Of a stretch of DNA of 64,000 bases, positions 13,989-27,162 are shown one piece after another; the stretch's first letter is position 1; the number at the start of each line of letters is the position of its first letter. Under the pieces are notes generated by a model. That model made no database searches, was not told the origin of the DNA, and was given only the letters and a program-made list of their open reading frames with translations. The stretch lies in contig NC_064240.1 in NCBI RefSeq assembly GCF_023101765.2, forward strand, positions 3,038,001 to 3,102,000, in the 5' to 3' direction. Position numbers and translations under genes: made by a program. The stretch is from Spodoptera frugiperda (Eukaryota; Arthropoda; Insecta; Lepidoptera; Noctuidae).

Positions 13989-16900
13989 GTAAGTATTTAA
14001 TTTTTCTTTATCTAATAGTGCCGGTAAATTGAGAACGTTTCTACTGTCGCTACGCAATTCAAGTTTTTTCCCTATTTCTTTGTTTTTGGCTAGAAGAGGT
14101 TTGAACTATAAACCTAATTCAGTATTTATATTACCTATCGACGATTACTACCAAGCAAGAATTAGTTAGTTGTGCCTTTTTATTAGATTTTCTAACAAAA
14201 CACAAGGAAGCGAAAAATACTTAAAATACTACTTGATACGTAGAAGAAAAAAATAATTAGAAATAAAATAAAAAACCAGACATCTTAACTTTCGAGCGGG
14301 CCAAGCGATGTTTTGTTCTCGATGCCGTAAATTCTGATTCGGAGAGTTCAGGCAGGTGCAGTGAACATTCTACGAATTCTCACGCTCGCTCGCTATGCTG
14401 GCCTTCTGAATCTATTTGCTACATGTATAAATTACTCATTGTGAATTGTTGAGCAAGGCTGCAAAGCTAATGAGACATCGAGATTGCGAATATACGGGCG
14501 CCATCTTTGCGATTTGACTGACGCGCATCGCGACCTCGTGAGCAAGTTCACTAAATTTAGAACACGGTTGACATTCTGTGCTCTCGATATTTGTTTTTTT
14601 AAATTACTATTTGTTATCTTTGTAAACTGTTAAAAAATTCAAAAGGAACCTCCCTATTTACCTGTTAATTTTACGTCTGTACACAGTCATAAAAATCTGC
14701 CCAATATTGTTTGTTTTGTATTAATTTTCGGAAATGGGAGCGTTAAAATTGAATAAACCAAACATGTGATAGCTAGCGAGAGCTAGGTTCGCGCTCATGA
14801 AGAGGTAGGTCTAAAGTGGGTCAAGGCACATTCGCGGGCGGCTGGCGTTTCCTACTCGCCGCAGACAGACACTGACGACATTACAAGGAAGGCACTCGTT
14901 ATTAGCACTTTAAAACAACCTCCGCTGATAATAACTGCTCACTACTTGGTCACTGACAATAATTGCCGATCGACAGATAGGGAAACCGCTTTCGGAACAG
15001 TTAGGGACTTGTGAGATCTAAAATCCCTAAGAATCTCAGTAATGTCTCATGTTCTACACAAAATTTTGGTGAAGCCGCGATCGATCAAAACCCACTAATT
15101 GGTTGAATTATAATTTAGTAGCCTACATTCCATGATTAAGAGCCACTTGATCAGAATTGGGTCAAGAATTTATCGATAAAATAATTGCCGCCCAAATTGA
15201 TTGGATACAAGTAATAAGATTTGATGCTTTTCTTTAGGAATATATTGATGCTTGGCTTCTAGCTTAATCCAGGACGAAGTTATAGGGCATTGGAAATGGC
15301 CTGAATTGCTTCGAGAGAAGTATAGCCGTGCTGTTTTCTGCCGGACTTGGCGAGGGCACGGTCGTGCCCCCAGATATTTAGTTACTGGTAAATGTATTAG
15401 TAAATAAACGTTTTGACTGTTTGTGTGTACGAATAGAGTTAAATACGGTTCGTATTTAGCAGATAACAGCAGTTTGCACTAGTTAGCGTTTGCGCCGAGC
15501 TCCGACCCACTTAGATACGGACTATCACTTACCGTTACGATAACGACCGACCACTTTCTCTACACGCTCCATTTCGTGAAATACCTCGTCCTCGCATTTG
15601 TTTACTTAGTAATGAGAGTGTTAATTCTCTAGCTAAATAAAGTGACTTTGAACATAGGTAATGTCAATATTTATTGCACGTCTCACAATCGCTACTTCTG
15701 CAAAATCTTGTCTAAGTTATCCTTTTACCTAGTTAATTTTGTAGCTATCTATTTAACTGCGTATAATTTATTACTAATTTGAAGTCTATTTTATTAATCA
15801 CTCTACTAATGATCGTTAGTGTTATCACGAGACACACATTCCACATTTTTTAACTTCCACGTCACGAAGGTAAACTAAACTACCTATGGCGTTGCCGTGT
15901 TGGAACAAGCAAAAGTATTGATTAGTTAACTGCAAGTTTAAACATATTTAACGGTACAAATTAACGGTAACCCTGGCGAATTCCGTCTGGCAATCATCAT
16001 GTGTGTCCCGAGCAGCACGATTATCGAATGTAACATTGACTTTCACATTTGTGTCGTGTGGCGCTGATGTAACGCGGCCCGCCGCTGCGCCCGCGCCGCA
16101 CCAATGCGATTAGGTAAACGTTGCGCGCAGCTTTCACCCCACTTTCACCTCCATTTCCGCGTTGCTCGAAGCAGCCAGAGCTGCTCATTGGCGTATTTAT
16201 ACAGATTGCTTATTGCAAAATTTTTATGGAAGTTTTATGTTAAACTCAGTGACGCTTGTAGCAGCAGGTTTTGATATGATGTGAAGTGACTGTCAGTGTA
16301 CGTACTCGTATTATAATTATGAAACCAGTTAACTTGTGCTAGTGGATACCAGTAGTAGAATTATATATTTAGGTATTTAATGGTAGATTTTTGGACTTTT
16401 AAACATGTAAAATTATGGGTCGTTTAAGGCATAACTGTCCCCTATCAATTTAAAATAATTTAGATAAATGTCTAATTATGGTTGATCTACCTGTTATCGA
16501 ATACTACACAATGATAAAATTGCCACAGTCATGTAACTTTGTGATTCACTTTTGTTTTTGTTTTGCATCTTCGACATTGTCATTGAAAATTGAAGGAGAT
16601 AAAGGAAACTAAAAAAATAAATAAGACATACCTACTTAGGTATAGGTTCCGCCTTACTATTAGAATCTCATGACCGGCTTGTATCATTTCTGGTCATGCA
16701 AAACTAAAGGATATACCTAGCACATATTTTTCAGTTCAGACGTTTTATTATTTATCTTGTGCCCGGGACTATGTGAGCTGAACATAATTATCCAGTTAGA
16801 AACATTTTTTTTGCAAGCTTGACTTTTGTTTACTTTACAATTGTTTAAAACTTAACTTCTTTATTACTATAACAAAACACTAAACTTACTACATACAAGA

Positions 16901-17171
16901 ATATTTAACTGTTTATCTATAAACGCGTAACCAGGCACTGATATATTATTTACATTAATATAACTCCAGAGCAATATGCTACAAAGGTTATCAATTTAGA
17001 TAACGTTGTAGCGCTTCCTATATACCTACTAACCGCTAAAGTGGTACACATACACACACGCACACAAATATTACGTACGTAGATACGTAGAATACTTCAA
17101 TACGTATCATTACATTTCTGGAATTTAAAACTGAGTGGTGGCACGTTTATGTTATGACATTTAGCGCTCTG

Positions 17172-17199
17172 ATTGGCCAGCTCCAATTAACCAACCAAT
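17172..17199. promoter_or_regulatory. Cluster of three CCAAT boxes
   Basis: ATTGG at 17,172-17,176 (CCAAT on the minus strand) and CCAAT at 17,183-17,187 and 17,195-17,199 lie within 28 bases. Spacing of about one helical turn is typical of NF-Y sites in promoters. No gene start is recognisable next to it. Confidence 0.3.
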
Positions 17200-17990
17200 C
17201 ACAGGACACGCAGCAACGTTTCGATGGCGTCAACGTAAAAAAAACTCGCACCAAGCCCTCTGATTCATTTTCACGCGAATTTTATCGTCACCTGCCTTAC
17301 CTCCTCGACTCCTCGTGAATCACAATCTATTTTACTTTTTCTTTATAATGCACGGAATTTGAAGCGGTAATCTCTGATTAGATAACACTGGATTGGAAGA
17401 GGTTATGCGACCGATGTTTTCACGATGAAGAATCGTGGGAAACTTTGCTTAACTGAACCGATTAGTCGATTAACGTGCATACCATACTCGGTATTTCTAT
17501 TATTGATAAAGGTTACTAAATAAACCAGTTTAATATCTATACGAGAGCGTATTATCATCATAAATAATATTTATTAAATTATTATTTATTATTTCTACGG
17601 TAAAAACTAAATATGTACAAGTGAGTAGAGTAGTGCAGGAGCCGTGACATTAGCACAGTGACCGATAGTGTGTTCCTTCGTCCGCCATTCGTTTCATCGT
17701 TTGCACAAGCTGCCAGTGCACAACTGGGTAACACTGTAACACACATCACTACGCTATCTGCCATCGAATGCAGCGCTATTAGGAGTCGTGCGAAAGATTA
17801 TCACTAGCGCGAGTTATGTAATAGCAACAATATGTAGTGAATTAGGTATTAACAATTCTATTGCATGCAGGAAACGTACATTGTTAGGTAATCGCTGCCG
17901 TTATGGTCATAGACATAGTTGGCATATTTATTTTATATTTCATTCACATGTATTTTTTTATACATATGGCTCGAAAACGGTCAGTTTACT

Positions 17991-18152
17991 TTTTTTTTTT
18001 GAGGAGGGAAATTATCCGCTGTCTTCTCTCGTTTTGGGCGAGGCGAGGGAGAGTGTCAGACTCTTACTGACTAAAAACCACCCCGTTCCTACTCCTGGTT
18101 TTCGAACCGGAGCCCCGGTAAACCCGCTAGGTAGTCCGCAGCTCCGGATCAG
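17991..18152 (-). mobile_element. tRNA-like SINE, copy B, full length
   Basis: On the minus strand the element runs from GATCCGGAGCTGCGGACTAC to a poly-A tail (T-run at 17,991-18,000). A perfect 14-base target-site duplication, ACGGTCAGTTTACT, flanks it at 17,977-17,990 and 18,153-18,166. A B-box-like GGTTCGAAAAC supports a tRNA-type polymerase III promoter. The clean duplication indicates a fairly recent insertion. Confidence 0.88.
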
Positions 18153-21100
18153 ACGGTCAGTTTACTTGGCTTCTATAAATGTGTCAGTAAGTTTATGAAT
18201 CTACGCTTCAGCTTTAATAATAGTGAGCAGGTTCGTGAGTTGTTTGCGAATTGTACGGTTGCAGACAACTATTGACCTACTGACACACTAACTGTTGAAG
18301 GAAAACAACTCGGTTGAGTGTCACAATCAACGAGCGCCGATGTAACTATCGAGATTACTTTCGTTTACGATAAAGTACACTTATTTAGCGAAAATAATTA
18401 CTTTTTTTTATTAACCGGGTTAATTTCTTATTTACTTAAATGCAGATGGTAAGCGGTGATTAATAAAGAAAAGTTAGGTTAACTAGTTCCGCTAGTGTGC
18501 AGAAAATTTCGTTTGCGTCACGCTTTCTCGAGGTAGACAGTTTGGCTATCCGATTCGTAGTTTATTTTGGTATTTTGCTAGTAAGAACAACGTTGCGGTG
18601 ATATCGAACGTTATGTAGGAAAGTAGTACATTAAAACGTTTTCTAATTGCAAAAACTAACATTAAAGGAACTCGACTAGTTTTAAGGCATGCTAGAGGCT
18701 TATATTCATGAGCAGCATTCCGCGACACGTCGTGTGTTCCTCGTCAAATATTTACGTGAGTAAAAGACAATAATTAATTTAGTATGTCTCACGAAAGTTA
18801 TAATATTTATAAACAAAAATAAAATAAGACAGTGTAACAATTTCCACGTGTTGTGTGAGGGTAAATACGTATTTTACGTACGATAATATGATTGTCCAAT
18901 AATTGAATGTCAAACACCTACACTTGGGAACTGACACTCACATGTTTTTCTTGGAAGTCATAAGGTAAATTCGCCGAAACTGGAAAGATAGTACAAATAA
19001 ACCTTATATTTGTACGCCAACGAGATAACACAATCGTTATACCAATCTTTCATTCAAGTTTTTGTAAAAAGAAAAGCAAATACGAAAAAAAAAATGTCTA
19101 TAAAGACCTACGATATCTATTTAAACATTATACTTTTAATCAAATCCTAATCTACAGCTTTACATCGAAATTTTTTCAGCATTACTTTTTCCTTATTAGC
19201 ATTCTCATTCATTAAAGTCTTTTCAAACAACAATAACGCGTTATTCAAATCTTTGTTCGAAACAACTTTTTTAAGTCGAAAGAAAACAAAACAATGTGAG
19301 AAACTTGGTGTAAAGTTTGTGGATCTCGTCTCATTTCCTATTAGTACATCAACACGGGCAGTTAACAAAAGGACGACCGCGGTCTTTATAGTTAGGTGAA
19401 TGTTGGAGTCACTCCAAATTGTCGAGCTCTACTTGTTACAACTCTTAAAATAGCCTCAGTAGGTATTTTATCTCAACCTATTTGTGAGAACACACAGCTG
19501 TTCGCTGCTGTACATCGAGTTTTGTTGAGAAATTGCAATGCAACTGTTGTATTGTCGGTCAAGTTGTGGATAAAGAGGTTGGATAGTTTCTATCACCATG
19601 TCCCTTCGCTTCTCTCTGTAGTAACCCTATTTTTACCTTACATTACCACATTAGTTAATAAGGTTTCGTATTTGCTTTATTTAATTTAGTAGTAGCATGA
19701 AAGTAATCACTCATTCTGATGATGTGGTGACGTGTTTAAGTATTATGTCTGATTCATTACTACGTCGCGATGTAGACGGTCGGACAGTGTTCGAATCTTT
19801 CACATTTACTAAAACCTAACTTTGAAACGTCAATAGAAATGAATAATACTACCAATTACGTATTCGCTGTAGTAGGCTATAAAGTTTTCCGTATTTACAA
19901 GTTCACAACATAAACAAAATGGTTGGATTACCCTTGTGACGAAATGTGTTGTTTATTTCGTACAGCTTTAGTTTCAATAAACCTATTTGTTTATCATTGT
20001 GCTTATTCTAAATACGCAAGTTTAAATACCAGCTTAGTTATACATTGCGTAAGCTTTACTTCGCTAATGTGTTTTAATCATAATTTGTTAAGGTTTGATG
20101 CATAAAAACATGAAATTAACGATCTATTGAATAACTTTTCAAGCAATCATCGTAAGGTAAAACGACTCTCGTTTAATTCGTGCTTGTAAACTGTGTAGGC
20201 GTGTAAATAAACAGAATAATATGAAATTCCACAATTTCATAACATAAATAGAAACAAATACAGGAAGTAAAGGCAATCGAAACTGGTTGATGTTAGTCGG
20301 TCGACGGCCATAAACAATGCGGATCTAATTATAGAGGGCGCTAGCTACACTAATGAAAAATAGAACGCGCAATGTGGGCCAGAGCCGCTCCCGCGCAGCA
20401 ACGAGTCTTTTCACTGCGCCGAGATCCTGTGTGATCTATTCTAATCTTTTTATTGTTGTTGATAAGATACCTACTTATCGTTATCTATTTTTTTTTATTT
20501 TGTAACACTTTTTGCTCAGCTTTAATTGCTTTGTTTTCTTAGTGAATGTTGCCAGATTTTTTTACATTATGATACAGAATATATCCCATTTCTTTTTACA
20601 AAATTCCTTACTGTTTACGTTTAATGCATTAACCCTCACTAACTTAATGAAGTAACAATAAAAAGCTTACACACAATTTAATTAATCGCATTAAACCTAT
20701 CAGCAAAACTGCAATAGCATTGTTTAGCTAAAAGCAAAAAAATAAAACAAGGTGTTTGTTCACGGAATCAATTAAACATGACCCTATAGTGTAAAACGGC
20801 CGGAGGTGGAGGGACGCCGATATAATTCCCATTCCCCTACGCATCCCCTTTGGCTATTATTTGTCCGTGCTCCGTGGGGAGTGCACATCGGAGCAGTGTG
20901 TATGATTTCTGCACGAACGTGACGCTCCAGGGTGGGGAAGCTTAATTGACTTCGAAATTAGTTTGGTGCCTCTATTTGACGACCATTTTATTGCTGATGG
21001 AATTTAAGAATGCAACACGTGCACGTGCACACATGTGTACTTCGCGCCATCATTATTACTCATGCAATTTGCCCTGCTATAAAAATAATAATATATAAAA

Positions 21101-22994
21101 TTCTTCCGTTCTCACAAACACTTCAAGTTAAATTGATTTCTTTGCGGGTTCAAAAACCGAAAAAAAGCTCTTAGCTACCACAAATCGGTCGGACAGTAAT
21201 TCCATTAAACACTATGAGTCATCAAGACTATTATTTGGAACACCGCCATGGATAAATAAATCAAAGAAGGAAATTCTTAGAATCAAACAGAAACCATTAG
21301 TTAAATAGCCGTCTAATTACAATCAGCTTAGTTTCCAGACGTGTATGCGATACCTGCGTCGTAACGTGACACCCACATTGTAGCACTCGGCTAGTGATCT
21401 CATAAGTGCTGCATTATTATTATTAGAATTTGCGAAACACTAGGTATAAAAACATTTTGCAGTCATATTTAAATAATGAAGGAGACAAAAAGTACAGACA
21501 CTACGATTCACCTTGTTTCGCGCGACTCGCGGGGGCAACGACCCGACACAGCTGTATCGCGTCTGTGTACGTACGTAAATAGTGTTAAACACACGCGCGC
21601 CTTCTCGAAGAAAATTTTGTTTTTTGACGTCTTACACTTTGATACTTCTTTCTTACTTGTAAATTGATAGCTATAGCTAATTTTACGTTTAATTTTATCT
21701 TTCTTACTATGACAATGTTTAACGTATCTCACTCAATACTTGGGTAGGCTACCGTACCGTTTATTACGGTTAACGCTCGTTCGGATTCTATTTAAATTAA
21801 TATTTTAACTCACGCAAATCGAAGTAGATTCTAATTCGAAATATCAAGCAACATGGGACCGGTGTAGAATGTTGATAAACTTACAAGTACACAATCCTTA
21901 TTTAAATGTAATACATATTTAATCGTGTTTCATGAAATCTGATTGATTTCAATTTTTACGGGGGTAAATAAGGTAAATAACAGCATTATGAATTATGAAT
22001 AAGTAGAATTACATAATGTGTAATTTTATTAGGAATTTATCGATGTACATTATAAGTACGCAATCATTTTTAAAACAATGTATGTATATTTATTGAACAA
22101 GTTTACTAATCTCCGTACATAATTATTATACATAGGTATTTCTACGTGCAATTTTCCTTGCCTTACGCTTATTTAAACATTTCGCATTTAAAACAATTTC
22201 AGTGAAAGATCGCTTTAGTATCGTAGGGTCCTTGAAAAAAGGGCGTTCGTTGTTTTAAGCCAAACTTCCGCGCTTTAAACCTTTTAATACCATCCCTTTT
22301 TATCCTCGTTTAATGAAAGCAAGATTGTTTGATGTTTTAATATTAATTTTCTACCTTTTAAGGAAAGTTGACGGGGAACATCGAGTAAACGATCAATTAC
22401 AAAGGATTAAATATTGAATAACTACGTATTATTTTCCGTGTTTTCTCATACTAAGTAGTTTTGTAATAAAACGGTTAATTTATACCTATTACCTATAAAT
22501 ACACGTTGTTTATATAATCGTACACACGGTGCACAAAACAAAACACGTCATTCGGAATCAGTGAACATGCCTATTGTATATTATTTTTATTCAACAAAAT
22601 CGATTTAAAAGTCAATTCGCATGATGTGCTGAATCGTTTGTCAACGGATGTTGGATGTGGGTCAATGTCCATTGGGTGCAACTCTACCTACCTATCAACG
22701 TGTGACGTATGTTGTAAACTATTGATAATGTTACTAAATATGTGTTTATGGAACACTTTATCTATTGCTCACAATGATAATTTACTAGATTTTACGTACT
22801 ACAAGTTATTGAGTGCCACCGCTCGTGTATTTTGAAGAACATCACCTACTTATCGCACCTACTTTTCGTGTTATAAATGCGACATAGTACCTAAATACCT
22901 ACCTATATTATTTTAATATTATGTTAACAGTAACACAAATATCACAATTTGTTATACCATAACCCATAATTAGTAGGTACGTGATACAATTTAT

Positions 22995-23107
22995 CTCAGT
23001 ATAATATTAACCTGTCTCCGCAACACCTAAAGGTTGACAAGAAAAAATGCCACAGGCATTATGTCCGCCTTTGTACTTGAATTGTGCAAAAAGTTTAAAT
23101 AAATAAA
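22995..23107 (+). mobile_element. LINE 3' end fragment
   Basis: The segment with GCATTATGTCCGCCTTTGTA followed by GTTTAAATAAATAAATG matches, by recognition, the common 3' end of a lepidopteran non-LTR retrotransposon with a TAAA-type tail. It is strongly 5'-truncated and has no ORF. Confidence 0.5.
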
Positions 23108-23973
23108 TGTGTTTATGTGTATGTTTATTACTCAATCACGTCAAAATGGCTGAAGGGATCGGGATGATAGATCAATATATAATACAAAGTTAGGTAAACA
23201 GACACAGTATTATGTAATTTAGTTGTATTTTATTGAATGTGATGTTAAAGCAATAGTTTTTAGTTTTATTTATTTGTAGTGAAGCCCAAAAGAAGGGTTA
23301 TGTTTCTAATTCAACTAACTGTTCATATTTTTATAACTAGGAATTTTATTCGTGTGAATGAGAACGTGTGAAAATGAAAACGCTACAACTATAAATATAG
23401 AAAACTACTTTCTTTACGAAGATTTTGTGCGTGTGCGCACTTATACGTAGTTCTTGCGCCAGAGTAGGAATTATTCTGCGTTTGAAATATGATAAATATA
23501 ACTACTTGCTTAATTACAATAAATAATGAAATATGCAGAAATAACTTAGCTTATTATCTATTACCCCATTTCCTCTGTGCCTATGGCGACAGTGTAGAGA
23601 TATCTGCAAGCAATACTCGTGTCACCTATTCATTATAAAATAACACGATTGTTGTAAAAAGTGACGTAATCGCTCAACGACCAGTTATGTAATGTTTGCT
23701 CTTAAGCTGACCTTGAAATTGTCGATGAATAGCTGAACAAGATAATGGGAATCGAGTGTATACCTACTACCTACGTAGGTACTTCATTATGACGACATTG
23801 ATCAATTATTGTACCAATATTCAGGTAATTAAAGGTCTGTTTCCTTGTATTGCAGGTCTCACTGGAAGCTAAACCGAAGTCATGAGCGCGCCTAGGAGTT
23901 ACCACTCTCATCAAGCAGGGTAGCTGTTTTACCACGTAAGTATAACCTATCATAAACACATATTATTATAATA

Positions 23974-24146
23974 CTAGCTACTTCATTTCACCCGCTCTGC
24001 TCGGCTCCTATTGCCCGTAGCGTTTATAGCCCATAACCTTCCTCGTTATATGGACTATCCATCAAGAGAATTATTCAATTTAGATCAGCAGTTCCGGAGA
24101 TTACCGCGTTCGAACAAACAAACTCTTTTTATTTGTATAGTATAGA
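23974..24146 (-). mobile_element. Short nonautonomous Helitron
   Basis: On the minus strand it starts TCTATACTATAC after an A and ends CTAG before a T, giving 173 bp with correct Helitron ends. The interior (GTTTGTTTGTTCGAACGCGG, then GCCGAGCAGAGCGGGTGAAA) is shared with the copies at 43,624-43,819 and 44,176-44,378. It has no coding capacity, so it would depend on a Rep/helicase supplied elsewhere. Confidence 0.7.
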
Positions 24147-24477
24147 TAGGTACACTAATTTACCGCTAACAATATTTTATACAAAATGAAATAATATTAT
24201 TTAATATTTTATTCTACCTAGTATATCTGTGTTTTCCGAGTTCAATGTCTTGTACACGTTTTTTCCGGCTGATATAAATAGAATACAATCATCGCAATAA
24301 ACTCGATTTGCGAGTCGTTTTGTACAATTATTTAGTATGCATTATACTTTACTTAAGGCTTAAAGTTAAAGCTAACTAAATAATAAATAAAGGAATGTTT
24401 TTGGGTCTTATTACAACTGCTACGAATCCTGCTAAGGATCGGTTGGTATAATAATAAATTATTAGAGAATATTATGT

Positions 24478-24632
24478 CCGGAGCTGCGGACTACCTAGCG
24501 GGTTTACCGGGGCTCCGGCTCGAAAAGCAGGACTAGGAACGGGGTGGTTTTTAGTCAGTAAGAGTCTGATACTTCCTCTCACCTCGCCCAAGGCAGGAGA
24601 AGTCATTGGATGATTTTCCTCCCTAAAAAACA
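24478..24632 (+). mobile_element. tRNA-like SINE, copy C
   Basis: It has the same start (CCGGAGCTGCGGACTACC) and hallmark (GGAACGGGGTGG) as the other copies and ends in an A-rich tail (CCCTAAAAAACAAAAC). A possible short duplication ATTATGTC occurs at 24,471-24,478 and 24,655-24,662, but it is weak. Confidence 0.78.
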
Positions 24633-25299
24633 AAACAAGGAAGGAAAATCATTTATTATGTCTACAATTTTTCTAATCACACCACCGACTTACAATCTAA
24701 AATCCAAAATAATATCTAAATAACTAATCTTCAACAAAATGTCGCTGTACGATAAGCGAAAGTAACTATCGTGTACCATTTACCAATAGATAATACGAGT
24801 ATATTTTTAATAATACGAGGGCTAGACAGAAATTGCTGTGGGTATCTTTCTATTACATAGGTAAGTAGATTTTACTGTGCAGCATTCTCATAACGGAATC
24901 CGCATAAGTGCACCACGCGTAATTGCATCTTGCAATGCTCCGATGCACACATGCAATTATTTCACTTAAAACAACGTGGTTTTAACTTACGTTATGACTT
25001 TAAGTTTAATGTTAGGTACTGAATCAAAGTTAGACGTAAAATTAAAAGCAGTTTATATTGCAAAGAAATGAAATATTTGTGAACTGCTTAGGCATTTACG
25101 GCATTTAAATTAATCAGAACATTCGATGTTGAAGTTGATCTATTTTTAACTTCAAATGAATATTGATTAAGTATTAGTACGGTATTGCCTTTAGGCCATC
25201 GAGCTCTAAATTTATTTACCCTACCTACAACAAAGTAGGCGGATGATGCCGCAATGTAGAAGACACAACTTTCACACAGCAGAATTTTCTTATAAGATA

Positions 25300-25664
25300 C
25301 AGTCGACTCTCATTAATTCAAAATTCAAGGGACTTTTAAATATTTCGAATTACCGCATGTTTGAAATATCAAATGGTTCGAAATTTGAACTTGCCTCAGA
25401 ATTTAGGTGCAAATTCTGAAATCTTTCTGTCCATTTCTTCTGCAACTTTAAGTTATCGAAAGATTGACGCCGATTAGTTCGAATTAACGAGTAATTTCGT
25501 TACGTAGCAATGTCACATAGTTTTTTTTTCGTTCGAATTATCAAGTACATAAAAATGCATTGATTTAATACGAAATATTAAGAGGTTTGTTAGGGACCTC
25601 GTGATAACCTCGAATTACCGAGAGGTTCGAATAATCGAAGGTTTGAAATATCGAGAGTCGACTG
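25300..25664. mobile_element. pogo/Tigger-like MITE (365 bp)
   Basis: Terminal inverted repeats CAGTCGACTCTC (25,300) and GAGAGTCGACTG (ending 25,664) are flanked by TA on both sides (25,298-25,299 and 25,665-25,666), the Tc1/mariner-pogo target duplication. The interior is full of TTCGAAT-like words in both orientations, as in many pogo-derived MITEs. There is no transposase ORF, so it is nonautonomous. Confidence 0.8.
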
Positions 25665-26671
25665 TACCACGTATTTCTCACAAAACGATACTGAGATCCG
25701 AATTGTCAATAATTCACCAGTGTGGTATTAGCAATTAACATCGTAAACAATATTTTTCCAACTATCTCTATTATTTTCTCTCCCTTATCTTTGTCATATT
25801 ATTTATTATGAACTTTATCAGTTAAAAACAGAGATAACAAAGAAAGTATAGCGTTACAGACAAACTTATCTATAGATAGCGGGTTTCAAAAGGGGTAATT
25901 GGAATTGACACATGTTTATAACGAAACTGAAATATTTTCTTGTGTGTCTCAAGAATTATGTTATCTGTGGTTATTATTTCCAACGACAACACTGACGTCT
26001 GTAGCACATAGATAGTATCTACGTGTGATAGGTAAATAGCGTGAGTCGCGGGGTCGTTAACCCCGTATCTTACAGACGGTCGGGTAGGTGACATTGACCT
26101 TTCACGAAATCGTAAATGGAGTAGGGATTGATTGGTCTTTCGGTAAATATATACTTGGAATTTTTAACATAGACAGACCGAGTCTGGATATAGAAGTCTG
26201 GTGTAATAATAACCAGCTCATTCATCTCATTTTTTTCAACGACGTTTTTATTATTGACGGTTTTCCTCTTACGTCTTAGTGGTTTTTAATCAGCTTTACC
26301 GGGACAATAAGTTATTATAGTTTATTGTAAGAGTTGTTCAATAAACTCGTCATGACAATTTCCATCTAAATTAATTTACTCGTAGTCCACTCAAACTTGG
26401 CAAGAGATTCTAATCTTCTAACGTTTCGGTAACTATATACAATTTTATCCACAAATACAAAAAAGAAACAAATAAATAAAACACGTTTAAAACTACCTAA
26501 TTTAAATTTTAATGTCATTCACTTCATTGAAGTCCGTTGAAATTTAAATCGAAAATAGAACAGCGCCATTGTCAAGTAGACGCAACACAATTCAATTTTA
26601 TTAGGTACGAGTATTTGCAAAATACAAATAATTCAATTTTATCTATCAATAGCTTATAACACAAATGGTGA

Positions 26672-26760
26672 AAAGTGGGTGTATAGCGGCATTACGTGTC
26701 GTAATGAGCACCTCTGCTTACCCCTTCGGGGATAAAAGGCGTGACGTTGCTTTAATCTAT
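26672..26760. repeat. Dispersed moth-type repeat fragment
   Basis: The segment with GAGCACCTCTGCTTACCCCT followed by TCGGGGATAAAAGGCGTGACG resembles a short interspersed repeat I recognise as frequent in noctuid genomes. Boundaries are unclear. A 101-codon ORF running through it is not credible as a gene. Confidence 0.4.
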
Positions 26761-27139
26761 CAATTTATTTGTCATGCAGATGCACTATTATCGGTTCGGT
26801 TAGATACCCAGTCACGAGCATACCCTGCCGTGTTGCCAGGGTCCGAATGCAATCGATCGAGCTACGTCGCTTGGAGACCAGCTTCCGTCCGGGAAGCTTT
26901 ACAAATATTTGTTCGGATACGCCTAGATATAATAACAACGATATACAACGCCATTGAACCCGGGGGTTAAAGAGTTTAATCGTTTATGATAGGTAGTCAT
27001 TTATGACACGAATATATCAAAATTTTTAGTTAAGATTCAATATTTAATACGTACAAAATATGCCTAAATAAATTAAATAGATTATATTTTGAGCTCAACC
27101 TTTCCCTGTTATCTGAAAGTGGATTAAAAAAATCAATAT

Positions 27140-27162
27140 CCGATCCGATCCGATCCGATCCG
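27140..27162. repeat. (GATCC)n microsatellite
   Basis: Four to five tandem copies of the pentamer GATCC. A simple repeat with no further context. Confidence 0.85.

Noticed and set aside
18100..18150. tRNA gene suggested by a GGTTCGAA-like B box
   Set aside because: The box lies inside the SINE; no complete cloverleaf can be drawn.
17788..18198. 136-codon ORF on the plus strand
   Set aside because: Its second half is the SINE copy B and the start is not ATG. It is repeat-derived.
26665..26970. 101-codon ORF
   Set aside because: It overlaps a dispersed moth repeat and has no recognisable protein signature.
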